The notes under the pieces were generated by a model. The model made no database searches. It was not told the DNA's origin and saw nothing but the letters and a program-made list of their open reading frames with translations. From Halomonas sp. TA22 (GTDB lineage: Bacteria > Pseudomonadota > Gammaproteobacteria > Pseudomonadales > Halomonadaceae), in the NCBI RefSeq assembly GCF_013009075.1, contig NZ_CP053108.1:2994517-3058516 (forward strand): 64,000 nt of DNA, in the 5' to 3' direction. A program made the translations under genes and the position numbers. Within the stretch, counting starts at the first letter, position 1. Every line of letters begins with the position of its first letter. This document shows positions 1 through 8,381 of this stretch, one piece after another.

Positions 1-1
1 G

Positions 2-2494
2 GGGATGCTCGAATCCCGCGACGCCATGGTGCGCTTCCTCAACCTGATTGCCGGCGAGCCCGATATCTCGCGGGTCCCGATCATGATCGACTCCTCCAAG
101 TGGGAGATCATCGAGGCGGGCCTTAAGTGCGTACAGGGCAAATGTGTGGTCAACTCGATTTCGCTCAAGGAGGGTGAAGCCGTCTTCCGTCAACAGGCGA
201 CCGCCTGTCGGCGCTTCGGCGCCGCCGTGGTGGTCATGGCCTTCGACGAGGATGGCCAGGCCGACACCTTTGCGCGCAAGACCGAGATCTGCGAGCGCGC
301 CTACCGGCTGCTGGTCGACGAGATCGGCTTCCCGGCGGAAGACATCATCTTCGACCCCAATATCTTCGCCATCGCCACCGGCATCGACGAGCACAACAAC
401 TACGCCGTCGACTTCATCGAGGCCACCCAGTGGATTCGCAAGCACCTGCCCCATGCGATGCTCTCGGGAGGCGTCTCCAATGTGTCGTTCTCGTTTCGTG
501 GCAACAATCCGGTTCGCGAGGCGATTCACTCGGTCTTTCTCTATCATGCGATACGTGCCGGCCTGACCATGGGGATCGTCAATGCCGGCCAGCTCGCTGT
601 CTATGACGACCTGCCCGCCGAGCTACGCGACGCCGTCGAGGATGTCGTGCTCAATCGCCGCGATGACGGCACCGAACGGCTGCTGGAGATCGCCGACAAG
701 TACAAGGGTGACGGCAGCAGCGCGGAGAAGAAGGAGGATCTCGAGTGGCGAGGATGGGAGGTCGAAAAGCGCATCGAGCATGCCCTGGTCAAGGGCGTGA
801 CCGCCTTTATCGAGGCGGATACCGAGGAGGCGCGCGCCAAGGCTGCTCGCCCCATCGAAGTGATCGAAGGACCGCTGATGGACGGCATGAACGTGGTCGG
901 TGATCTGTTCGGTGCCGGCAAGATGTTCCTGCCCCAGGTAGTCAAGTCGGCCCGCGTCATGAAGCAGGCCGTAGCCTACCTGATTCCCTACATCGAGGCG
1001 GAGAAGCGCGAGCTCTCTACAGAAGATCAGCAGGCCAAGGGCAAGATCGTCATGGCCACGGTCAAGGGGGACGTCCACGACATCGGCAAGAATATCGTCG
1101 GCGTAGTTCTTCAGTGCAATAACTACGACGTGATCGATCTTGGTGTGATGGTGCCGGCCGAGAAGATCCTGCAGACGGCACGCGACGAGAAGGCCGATAT
1201 CATTGGCCTCTCCGGCTTGATCACCCCTTCGCTGGACGAGATGGTGCATGTCGCCAAGGAGATGCAGCGCCAAGGATTCGACCTACCCCTGCTGATCGGT
1301 GGCGCGACCACCTCGAAGGCGCATACCGCCGTCAAGATCGAGCCGCAGTACGACCACCCGGTCATCTATGTCACCGACGCCTCCCGTGCAGTGGGCGTGG
1401 CTAGCCGGCTGCTCGCCCCCAATCTCAAGGAAGCCTACGTCGCCGAGATTCGCCAGGAGTACCAGGGTGTACGCGAGCGCAATGCCAAGCGTCGCCCCAA
1501 GGCCGCCGATCTCGACTACGAACAGGCGCGCAAGCGCCGTTTCCGCACCGACTGGGCGAGTTACACCCCACCCAAGCCTACCTTCACCGGGCTCAAGGTC
1601 TTCGACGACTACGATATCCAGGAACTGGTCGAGCGCATCGACTGGACGCCCTTCTTCATGAGCTGGCAGCTAGCCGGCAAGTATCCGAAGATACTCGACG
1701 ATAAGGTGGTCGGCGAGGCCGCACGCAATTTGTTCGCCGATGCTCAGACGATGCTCAAGACGCTGGTCGACGAGAAGCATATCCAGGCGCGCGGCGTGAT
1801 CGGCCTATGGCCGGCGAACAGTGTCGACGACGACGTCATCGAGGTCTACGCTGACGAGACGCGCCAGGATATCGTGCATCGACTTCATCATATCCGTCAG
1901 CAGATGACCAAGAATCGCGACGGCATCTGTTACAGCCTTGCCGATTTCATCGCCCCCAAGGAGAGTGGTAAGCCAGACTGGATTGGCGGATTTGCGGTGA
2001 CGACCGGGCACGGGGTCGATGAGCTGACCAAACGCTACGAAGCCGCCGGCGACGACTACAATGCCATCATGGTACAGGCCCTGACCGACCGGCTTGCCGA
2101 GGCCTTCGCCGAACGCATCCATGAGCGTGTACGCAAGGAGTTTTGGGGCTATGCTCCACAGGAGAGTCTCGACAATGATTCCCTGATCGCCGAGAAGTAT
2201 CAGGGTATCCGCCCCGCTCCCGGCTATCCGGCCTGTCCCGACCACACCGAGAAGGCGACGTTGTTCCGCCTGCTCGATGCCGAACGCAACAGCGGTCTCG
2301 TCCTGACCGAGAACTTCGCCATGTGGCCGGCGGCAGCCGTCTCGGGTTGGTACTTCTCGCATCCGCAATCGAAGTACTTCTCTACCGGGAAGATCACCCG
2401 GGACCAGGTCGAAGCACTGGCCGAACGCAAGCAGATGCCGCTCGGCGAGCTGGAGCGCTGGCTGTCGCCGGTGCTCTCCTACGATGCGGATTGA
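2..2494 (+). CDS. metH: Cobalamin-dependent methionine synthase, 5'-truncated by window edge
   Basis: Transfers a methyl group from methyl-tetrahydrofolate to homocysteine through methylcobalamin in the cytoplasm. The visible 830 codons correspond to roughly the last two thirds of a protein of about 1,230 residues, so about 400 N-terminal residues (the homocysteine domain and part of the folate domain) lie outside the window. In order one sees the rest of the pterin-binding domain ([11 protein letters not shown]), the B12 cap, the B12-binding Rossmann domain with the DVHDIGKN motif (His codon at 1076, the cobalt ligand in this family) and the C-terminal AdoMet reactivation domain. The frame is intact to the stop. 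The first ATG at position 5 is internal, not the start. A 150 bp gap separates it from cysI, so they are probably separate units. Confidence 0.97.
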   Translation, partial: GMLESRDAMVRFLNLIAGEPDISRVPIMIDSSKWEIIEAGLKCVQGKCVVNSISLKEGEAVFRQQATACRRFGAAVVVMAFDEDGQADTFARKTEICERAYRLLVDEIGFPAEDIIFDPNIFAIATGIDEHNNYAVDFIEATQWIRKHLPHAMLSGGVSNVSFSFRGNNPVREAIHSVFLYHAIRAGLTMGIVNAGQLAVYDDLPAELRDAVEDVVLNRRDDGTERLLEIADKYKGDGSSAEKKEDLEWRGWEVEKRIEHALVKGVTAFIEADTEEARAKAARPIEVIEGPLMDGMNVVGDLFGAGKMFLPQVVKSARVMKQAVAYLIPYIEAEKRELSTEDQQAKGKIVMATVKGDVHDIGKNIVGVVLQCNNYDVIDLGVMVPAEKILQTARDEKADIIGLSGLITPSLDEMVHVAKEMQRQGFDLPLLIGGATTSKAHTAVKIEPQYDHPVIYVTDASRAVGVASRLLAPNLKEAYVAEIRQEYQGVRERNAKRRPKAADLDYEQARKRRFRTDWASYTPPKPTFTGLKVFDDYDIQELVERIDWTPFFMSWQLAGKYPKILDDKVVGEAARNLFADAQTMLKTLVDEKHIQARGVIGLWPANSVDDDVIEVYADETRQDIVHRLHHIRQQMTKNRDGICYSLADFIAPKESGKPDWIGGFAVTTGHGVDELTKRYEAAGDDYNAIMVQALTDRLAEAFAERIHERVRKEFWGYAPQESLDNDSLIAEKYQGIRPAPGYPACPDHTEKATLFRLLDAERNSGLVLTENFAMWPAAAVSGWYFSHPQSKYFSTGKITRDQVEALAERKQMPLGELERWLSPVLSYDAD

Positions 2495-2558
2495 ATGCCT
2501 GCCGGGGCTTGTCCTTGGCCGTTCTTCATAACAGTTTCTTAATTTTCTATGATCATTT

Positions 2559-2573
2559 ATTCTTTCAAAGAAT
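2559..2573. promoter_or_regulatory. Inverted repeat in the cysI upstream region
   Basis: ATTCTTT-C-AAAGAAT is a perfect inverted repeat with 7 bp arms. It sits in an unusually AT-rich patch (about 2525-2580) in the 150 bp gap between metH and cysI, otherwise GC-rich DNA. Sulfite reductase genes are commonly controlled by the LysR regulator CysB, which binds AT-rich elements upstream of the promoter, so this patch is a reasonable place for the cysI promoter and its activator site. No clear consensus -35/-10 pair was identified. Confidence 0.3.
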
Positions 2574-2644
2574 ATAGGAAGAGGAGTATCTTGCTCACCA
2601 AGCCAGTACTCCTTCATTCGCCCCGACTAGCAGGACACTCCTGA

Positions 2645-4300
2645 ATGTATCGGTACGACACTTACGATCAGACGCTCGTCGACGAGCGCGTTGCCCAATT
2701 CCGTGACCAGATGGACCGCTATCTGGGTGGGCGTCTGCCGGAAGAGGAATTCCGTCCGCTGCGCCTGCAGAACGGCCTCTATATCCAGAAGCATGCGCCG
2801 ATGCTGCGCATCGCCATCCCCTACGGCATGCTCTCGAGCCGCCAGTTGCGAGCACTGGGTGAAATCACGCGTCGCTACGACCGGGGTTACGGGCACTTCA
2901 CCACGCGCCAGAACCTGCAACTCAACTGGCCGAAGCTCGAGGATATCCCCGACATCCTCGGCGAGCTCGCCCAGGTGCAGATGCACGCCATTCAGACCAG
3001 CGGCAACTGCATCCGTAATACCACCAGCGACCAGTTCGCCGGGATCGCCCAGGATGAAGTCGAGGATCCCCGCCCTTGGTGCGAGCTGATTCGCCAGTGG
3101 TCGACGCTGCATCCCGAGTTCGCCTATCTGCCGCGCAAGTTCAAGATCGCAGTGAGTGGCGCCGCCGAGGATCGCGCCGCCATCCAGGTGCATGATATTG
3201 GCCTGCGCCTGTGGCACAACGAGAATGGCGAGCTGCGCTTCCGCGTACTGGCCGGGGGTGGACTTGGTCGCACGCCGATGATCGGTGACGTGGTGCGCGA
3301 GGATCTCCCCTGGCAGCATCTGCTCACCTATCTGGAAGCGTGCGTTCGCGTCTATAACCAGTTTGGCCGCCGTGACAACAAGTTCAAGGCGCGCATCAAG
3401 ATTCTGGTCAAGGCGTTGGGCATCGAGGAGTATCGTCGACGCGTCGACGCCGAGTGGGCGCACCTCAAGGATGGCTCGCAGACCCTCAACCAGGCTGCCG
3501 TGGATACCGCGCGCGCGCACTTCATCGAGCCTGAACGTCGCGAGATTGCAGAGCAGGCGATTGCCGACTTCGAACGCCTGCGCGGCGAGAATCGCGCCTT
3601 CTCGCGCTTCGTGACCAATAACGTCAGCGGCCACAAGGTGCCAGGCTACAAGGCCGTCACTCTCTCGCTCAAGCGTCGCGAGCATGCCCCCGGCGACATC
3701 ACTGCCGATCAGATGGACACGGTGGCCGAGCTTGCCGATCGTTACAGCTTCGGCGAGCTACGTGTCACTCACGAGCAGAACCTGGTGCTTTCCGATGTCG
3801 CCGTCGATGAGATCGAGGCGTTGTGGCAGGAACTCGAAGCGCTCGGCATGGCGAACCCTACGGTAGGTACGCTCAACGACATCATCTGCTGTCCGGGAGG
3901 CGACTACTGCAGCCTCGCCAATGCAGTCTCGATTCCCATCGCTCAGGCGCTGCAGGAGCGCTTCGAAGATCTCGATTTCCTCTACGACCTGGGGCCACTC
4001 GACCTCAACATCTCGGGGTGCATGAACGCCTGCGGTCATCATCACGTAGGGCATATCGGCATTCTAGGCGTCGACAAGAAGGGTGAAGAGTATTACCAGA
4101 TCTCGTTGGGCGGCAATGCCACTGACGACGCCTCGCTGGGCAAGATTCTCGGCCCCTCCTTCTACCGCGAAGACGTGCCGGACGTCGTCGACAAGGTGCT
4201 CAAGGTCTATGTCGAACAGCGCCATGAAGATGAGCGCTTCCTCGACACCTACCGCCGCATCGGCCTGAAGCCCTTCAAGGAGCGCGTTTATGCCAAATGA
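2645..4300 (+). CDS. cysI: Assimilatory sulfite reductase, hemoprotein (sirohaem/4Fe-4S)
   Basis: Reduces sulfite to sulfide with six electrons for cysteine synthesis. The 551 residues match the Pseudomonas-type sulfite/nitrite reductase in length and in its opening (MYRYDTYDQ). The ferredoxin-like half carries the arginine-rich substrate region (YDRGYGHFTTRQNLQ). The C-terminal half carries the cluster and sirohaem cysteines as CPGGDYC (C-x5-C) and CMNAC (C-x3-C). Its end overlaps the next gene (DUF934) by 11 bp, which points to translational coupling. No flavoprotein subunit (cysJ) is adjacent, as expected for this type, which probably takes electrons from ferredoxin or another donor. Confidence 0.95.
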   Translation: MYRYDTYDQTLVDERVAQFRDQMDRYLGGRLPEEEFRPLRLQNGLYIQKHAPMLRIAIPYGMLSSRQLRALGEITRRYDRGYGHFTTRQNLQLNWPKLEDIPDILGELAQVQMHAIQTSGNCIRNTTSDQFAGIAQDEVEDPRPWCELIRQWSTLHPEFAYLPRKFKIAVSGAAEDRAAIQVHDIGLRLWHNENGELRFRVLAGGGLGRTPMIGDVVREDLPWQHLLTYLEACVRVYNQFGRRDNKFKARIKILVKALGIEEYRRRVDAEWAHLKDGSQTLNQAAVDTARAHFIEPERREIAEQAIADFERLRGENRAFSRFVTNNVSGHKVPGYKAVTLSLKRREHAPGDITADQMDTVAELADRYSFGELRVTHEQNLVLSDVAVDEIEALWQELEALGMANPTVGTLNDIICCPGGDYCSLANAVSIPIAQALQERFEDLDFLYDLGPLDLNISGCMNACGHHHVGHIGILGVDKKGEEYYQISLGGNATDDASLGKILGPSFYREDVPDVVDKVLKVYVEQRHEDERFLDTYRRIGLKPFKERVYAK

Positions 4301-4829
4301 TATCGACGCCGAGCCGCAATTCGTACTCGAGCGTACCAAGACCTTGATCAAGCTGGGGCAGCCCGAGGAGAACACCTGGGTCCTGTCGAGAAGCGAAGAC
4401 GCGCTTCCACAGGAACGGCCTGCCATCGTGCCCGTCTCGCTATGGCTTGAGCACGGTGATCAGAGTGAGCTTGCGCCTTGGCTTGCAAGCGACGCCGAAC
4501 TCTCAGCAGAGCTCGTCGAGCGCCTTGCCAAGGCGCCGCTGATCGCGATCGACTTCCCCACCTTCAACGATGGCCGGGGCTATACGCTGGCGAGGCTGCT
4601 AAGAGAGCGTTTTGGGTACCAAGGAGAAGTGCGTGCCATTGGCGATGTGCTGGTCGATCAGCTCTACTACATGAGTCGCTGTGGCTTCGATGCCTTGGCG
4701 CTTCGTGAAGATCAGCGACTGGACGATGCCCTGCGCGCCCTGGGTGCCTTCAGCGTCAGCTATCAACCGGGTGTCGATATCAATGAGGCACTTTTCGAGA
4801 GACGCCTGCGAGAGTCCAACCCAGGCTGA
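4290..4829 (+). CDS. DUF934 protein, sulfite reductase partner
   Basis: A 179-residue protein of the DUF934 family, whose members are almost always encoded directly after a Pseudomonas-type cysI. Its start overlaps the end of cysI. The hallmark central stretch IDFPTFNDGRGY is present and is followed by LARLLRERFGY. The C-terminal half contains the conserved GFDALALRED region. The biochemical role is not established. The fixed gene order suggests it helps sulfite reductase, for example in electron delivery or assembly. It has no signal peptide or membrane segment, so it is cytoplasmic. Confidence 0.9.
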   Translation: MPNDIDAEPQFVLERTKTLIKLGQPEENTWVLSRSEDALPQERPAIVPVSLWLEHGDQSELAPWLASDAELSAELVERLAKAPLIAIDFPTFNDGRGYTLARLLRERFGYQGEVRAIGDVLVDQLYYMSRCGFDALALREDQRLDDALRALGAFSVSYQPGVDINEALFERRLRESNPG

Positions 4830-4854
4830 TCTTCGCAAGTCGTGCCAGAAGTTA

Positions 4855-4876
4855 AACGCCCGGTCTGCCGGGCGTT
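4855..4876. terminator. Bidirectional terminator between DUF934 and the Smr gene
   Basis: AACGCCCGG-TCTG-CCGGGCGTT forms a perfect 9 bp stem with a 4-base loop. It lies 25 bp after the DUF934 stop and before the convergent smrA stop at 4913. The T-run after the stem is short (ATT), so termination strength is uncertain, but position and symmetry fit a shared terminator. Confidence 0.75.
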
Positions 4877-4912
4877 ATTGTGATAGCCCCCCTGCTCCCA
4901 AGCCTCTGCTCG

Positions 4913-5500
4913 TCAGCCCCGCCGTTTCTGCTGGCGCTCACGGTTGCGCGCCCTCGCCCGCTCCGATTTCCTGAGCATCACGTAGGTGGCGCCAAGGCCC
5001 CCATGCGCGGGCTGTGCCGATGAGTACGCCTGCACCTCCTCGAATTGACAGAGCCACTTGGCAAGGTAGGAGCGCAGGACGTTCGCCGGGCTCTCGGTTT
5101 CACGGCCTCGGCCATGCACGATCAACAAACTGCGAAGCTCATGTTGGTGAGCTTCACGGATAAAGGCAAACAGTTCGCGACGACACTCATGCAGTGGCCG
5201 TTTCAGGAGATGCAGGCGCGCTTCGGGAGGGTAACCGCCATGGCGCAAACGCTCGAGCACACCGGTCTGAATGCCATCGTGACGGTACTCGATAGGATCG
5301 TGTGCACCGATGAGATCGACGAAATCATCGGAGAGAAAATTGTCTTCACCCGCCATCGCCTGAGCGCGTTCGCGCCTGGCCAGCTGAGCCTCGCTTGGCA
5401 TGCGACGGCGGCTCGCCCCGGTGTCTGCCCTGCCGCGGCCGCGCGATACAGGCTCCACGTCTCCCACCAGTGTCCGAAAGCTCACTTCGTCCTGATTCAT
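4913..5500 (-). CDS. smrA: Smr-domain protein, SmrA (YdaL) type
   Basis: A 195-residue protein whose last ~90 residues form an Smr domain: LHLLKRPLHECRREL, then IVHGRGR, then GGLGATYVMLRK. The usual LDLHG motif is replaced by LHLLK, as in the E. coli SmrA group rather than the SmrB/RqcU group. Smr domains are nucleases linked to nicking DNA or to cleaving mRNA at stalled ribosomes. The N-terminal half is charged and resembles other SmrA proteins. The start at 5500 was chosen because GGAG lies 7 bases upstream. The open frame runs further upstream to 5584, but without a ribosome site. Confidence 0.85.
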   Translation of the reverse strand: MNQDEVSFRTLVGDVEPVSRGRGRADTGASRRRMPSEAQLARRERAQAMAGEDNFLSDDFVDLIGAHDPIEYRHDGIQTGVLERLRHGGYPPEARLHLLKRPLHECRRELFAFIREAHQHELRSLLIVHGRGRETESPANVLRSYLAKWLCQFEEVQAYSSAQPAHGGLGATYVMLRKSERARARNRERQQKRRG

Positions 5501-5647
5501 GACGCGGCTCCTTACTTGTCTAGCTTGCGTTCCAAGCTCTGATGATAGCAAACCGGTCAAGGGTTCGCTGTTTCCCCTTGCCAAGCTATGACAGCATAGT
5601 AAGCGATTGAATTCCCGACTCCACGAAGCCAGACAAGGAAGACGTCG

Positions 5648-6061
5648 ATGCGTAGCACAAGGCGTGCGTTATGGGTACTGGTAGCGCTGGCACTACTATT
5701 GGCCGGCTATCTTTGGGTGACTATGCTCAGCCCTTTCACCTACTCTCGCCCCGATCATCTGGCGGAGATCACGGAAGGTCAGCATGAGGTGTTCGTCTAT
5801 GGCACGCTGCGCTATGCATCCGTGCGTTGGGTGGTCTATGGTCGAGCGGGCGATCCCGAGGAGGCGCGACTGCCAGGATATCGTCGTGAAGGACTCGATC
5901 TGGCGAGGGAAGAGAATGCTTATGTCGAAGGATTGCTGCTCGAAGTGGATGAGCAGGAGTTGGCACGTCTGGATCGCTACGAGCGACTGGGGATACGCTA
6001 TCGACGCGAGTTGTTAGTGCTTGAAAATGGCAATATGGCGTGGGTTTATCTCAGGCTGTAA
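5648..6061 (+). CDS. Membrane-anchored gamma-glutamylcyclotransferase-like protein
   Basis: A 137-residue protein with one N-terminal hydrophobic segment (about residues 8-27) followed by a gamma-glutamylcyclotransferase/AIG2-like fold. The family substrate loop FVYGTLR is clear (residues ~49-55), and LDRYE supplies the conserved acidic residue. The hydrophobic segment suggests it is anchored in the inner membrane or exported, which is unusual for a cytosolic-type GGCT fold. The substrate is unknown, and gamma-glutamyl peptides are only a family-level guess. The start is supported by AAGGAAG 7-8 bases upstream. It is divergent from smrA. Confidence 0.75.
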   Translation: MRSTRRALWVLVALALLLAGYLWVTMLSPFTYSRPDHLAEITEGQHEVFVYGTLRYASVRWVVYGRAGDPEEARLPGYRREGLDLAREENAYVEGLLLEVDEQELARLDRYERLGIRYRRELLVLENGNMAWVYLRL

Positions 6062-6191
6062 TCGATTGGGCACAAAATAAGATAACGGTATAACTCTAGA
6101 GCGGTATCGGCATTTGCCCTTGTGGCCCCCACTCAGGACCTACTACAATGCTTCGCAATTGCTTGATTTAGCAACTATCAAGGCAACAACG

Positions 6192-7188
<997 letters not shown>

Positions 7189-7189
<1 letters not shown>

Positions 7190-7581
7190 TGCGCCAGCTC
7201 TTCGAAGAGTGGGAAACGCGGCATGGCCTGGATCGGCTCACCGAGCGCTCACGACAGGCAGTGCTCGCCGGCTATATCGCACTGCTGATCCTGCTCACGT
7301 ACGGTGGGCTCAACGTGCATAGCGTTCAGGAGGGAGGCTTCACTCCCGTATTGGTAAGGGTGTTGCCGTTGATCCTGTTTCTGCCTTCGATTATGGGCCG
7401 CCGACCGCGGGGCCATGCTTGGCTTGCCTTTGTCAGTCTTCTCTATTTCATGCAGGGGGTGATGATCGCCACACTCCCGGGACAGGCACTGCTCGGCCTG
7501 CTCGAGATCGCCGCCTCCCTGACCCTGTTTGCCGGCAGCACGTGCTATGCCCGTTTTCGCAGTCGTCAGCAGCGTCAATAG
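7189..7581 (+). CDS. DUF2069 inner-membrane protein
   Basis: A 130-residue protein with four predicted transmembrane helices (about residues 27-43, 52-70, 77-95 and 98-115). It carries the DUF2069 hallmark RRPRGHAWLAFVSLLYFMQG between the second and third helices. The function is unknown. The family is widespread in gammaproteobacteria and is typically found next to a wrbA-like gene, as here. Its ATG overlaps the wrbA stop by one base, so translation is likely coupled. Confidence 0.88.
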
Positions 7582-7685
7582 CGCGGTCGTCACCGGGAAA
7601 CCGGCATGAGATCAAGGTCGATGAAGATAGCGGTTGAGCCTTCTCCTTGTAGCGGCGAAGATGTAAAGAAATTCAGGAGGTCATC

Positions 7686-8324
7686 ATGGTACGAGACATC
7701 GCTGATATAAGACGCGACTACGAGGGCGGACGTCTCGACGCGGCCACCACCCCCGCTTCGCCGCTTCCCCTGTTTCAGGAGTGGTTGAAGCTTGCGATGC
7801 AGGACGAAGCCGACGCCACCGCCATGACTCTGGCGACCGTCGATAGCCAGGGCCTGCCGCACGCACGCATCGTTCTGCTCAAGGGCTGTGAAGAGACCGG
7901 GATGGTGTTCTACACCAATTATCACAGCCACAAGGGGAGCGAACTGGCCAATGTGCCGCATGCCGCCCTGGTCTTCTGGTGGCCGTCGCAATCGCGTCAG
8001 GTACGTATCGAAGGCAGAGTCGAACAGGTGCCTGCCCAGGAGTCCGACAGTTACTTCTCTCGCCGCCCGCGTGGCAGCCAGCTGGGCGCCTGGATCGCCA
8101 CTCAGAGCGTGGAGATACCCGACCGGCAGTGGCTCGAGGAGCGACAGAAGCGCTATGAGCAGGTCTATTCGGAACAGGATATCACCCGGCCCGCGCATTG
8201 GGGCGGCTATCGCCTAGTGCCGGAGATGGTCGAGTTCTGGCAAGGGCAGCCCGATCGCCTGCACGACCGGATCCGCTACCAGCTGCGCGACGAGCAGTGG
8301 TCCAAGTTTCGCCTCTCTCCCTGA
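7686..8324 (+). CDS. pdxH: Pyridoxine/pyridoxamine 5'-phosphate oxidase
   Basis: Oxidises pyridoxine and pyridoxamine phosphates to pyridoxal 5'-phosphate using FMN and oxygen, the last step of vitamin B6 synthesis and salvage. The 212 residues match E. coli PdxH (218). Diagnostic blocks are RIVLLKG (FMN contact), FYTNYHSHKGSEL, RPRGSQLGAW and the C-terminal HWGGYRLVP with its conserved Arg. A strong ribosome site (AGGAGG) precedes the ATG. It has its own 104 bp upstream gap and is convergent with the acyltransferase gene downstream. Confidence 0.97.
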   Translation: MVRDIADIRRDYEGGRLDAATTPASPLPLFQEWLKLAMQDEADATAMTLATVDSQGLPHARIVLLKGCEETGMVFYTNYHSHKGSELANVPHAALVFWWPSQSRQVRIEGRVEQVPAQESDSYFSRRPRGSQLGAWIATQSVEIPDRQWLEERQKRYEQVYSEQDITRPAHWGGYRLVPEMVEFWQGQPDRLHDRIRYQLRDEQWSKFRLSP

Positions 8325-8381
8325 GTTCCCTCCCATCGGCATCGGTCGCATCGCCTGTATCGGATGATGCGCCGATCCCTA

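Noticed and set aside
6162-6182. CTTGAT ... ATCAAG inverted repeat before the arsC-like gene as an FNR box
   Set aside because: The half-sites are nine bases apart; FNR-type boxes need four. It may be chance symmetry.
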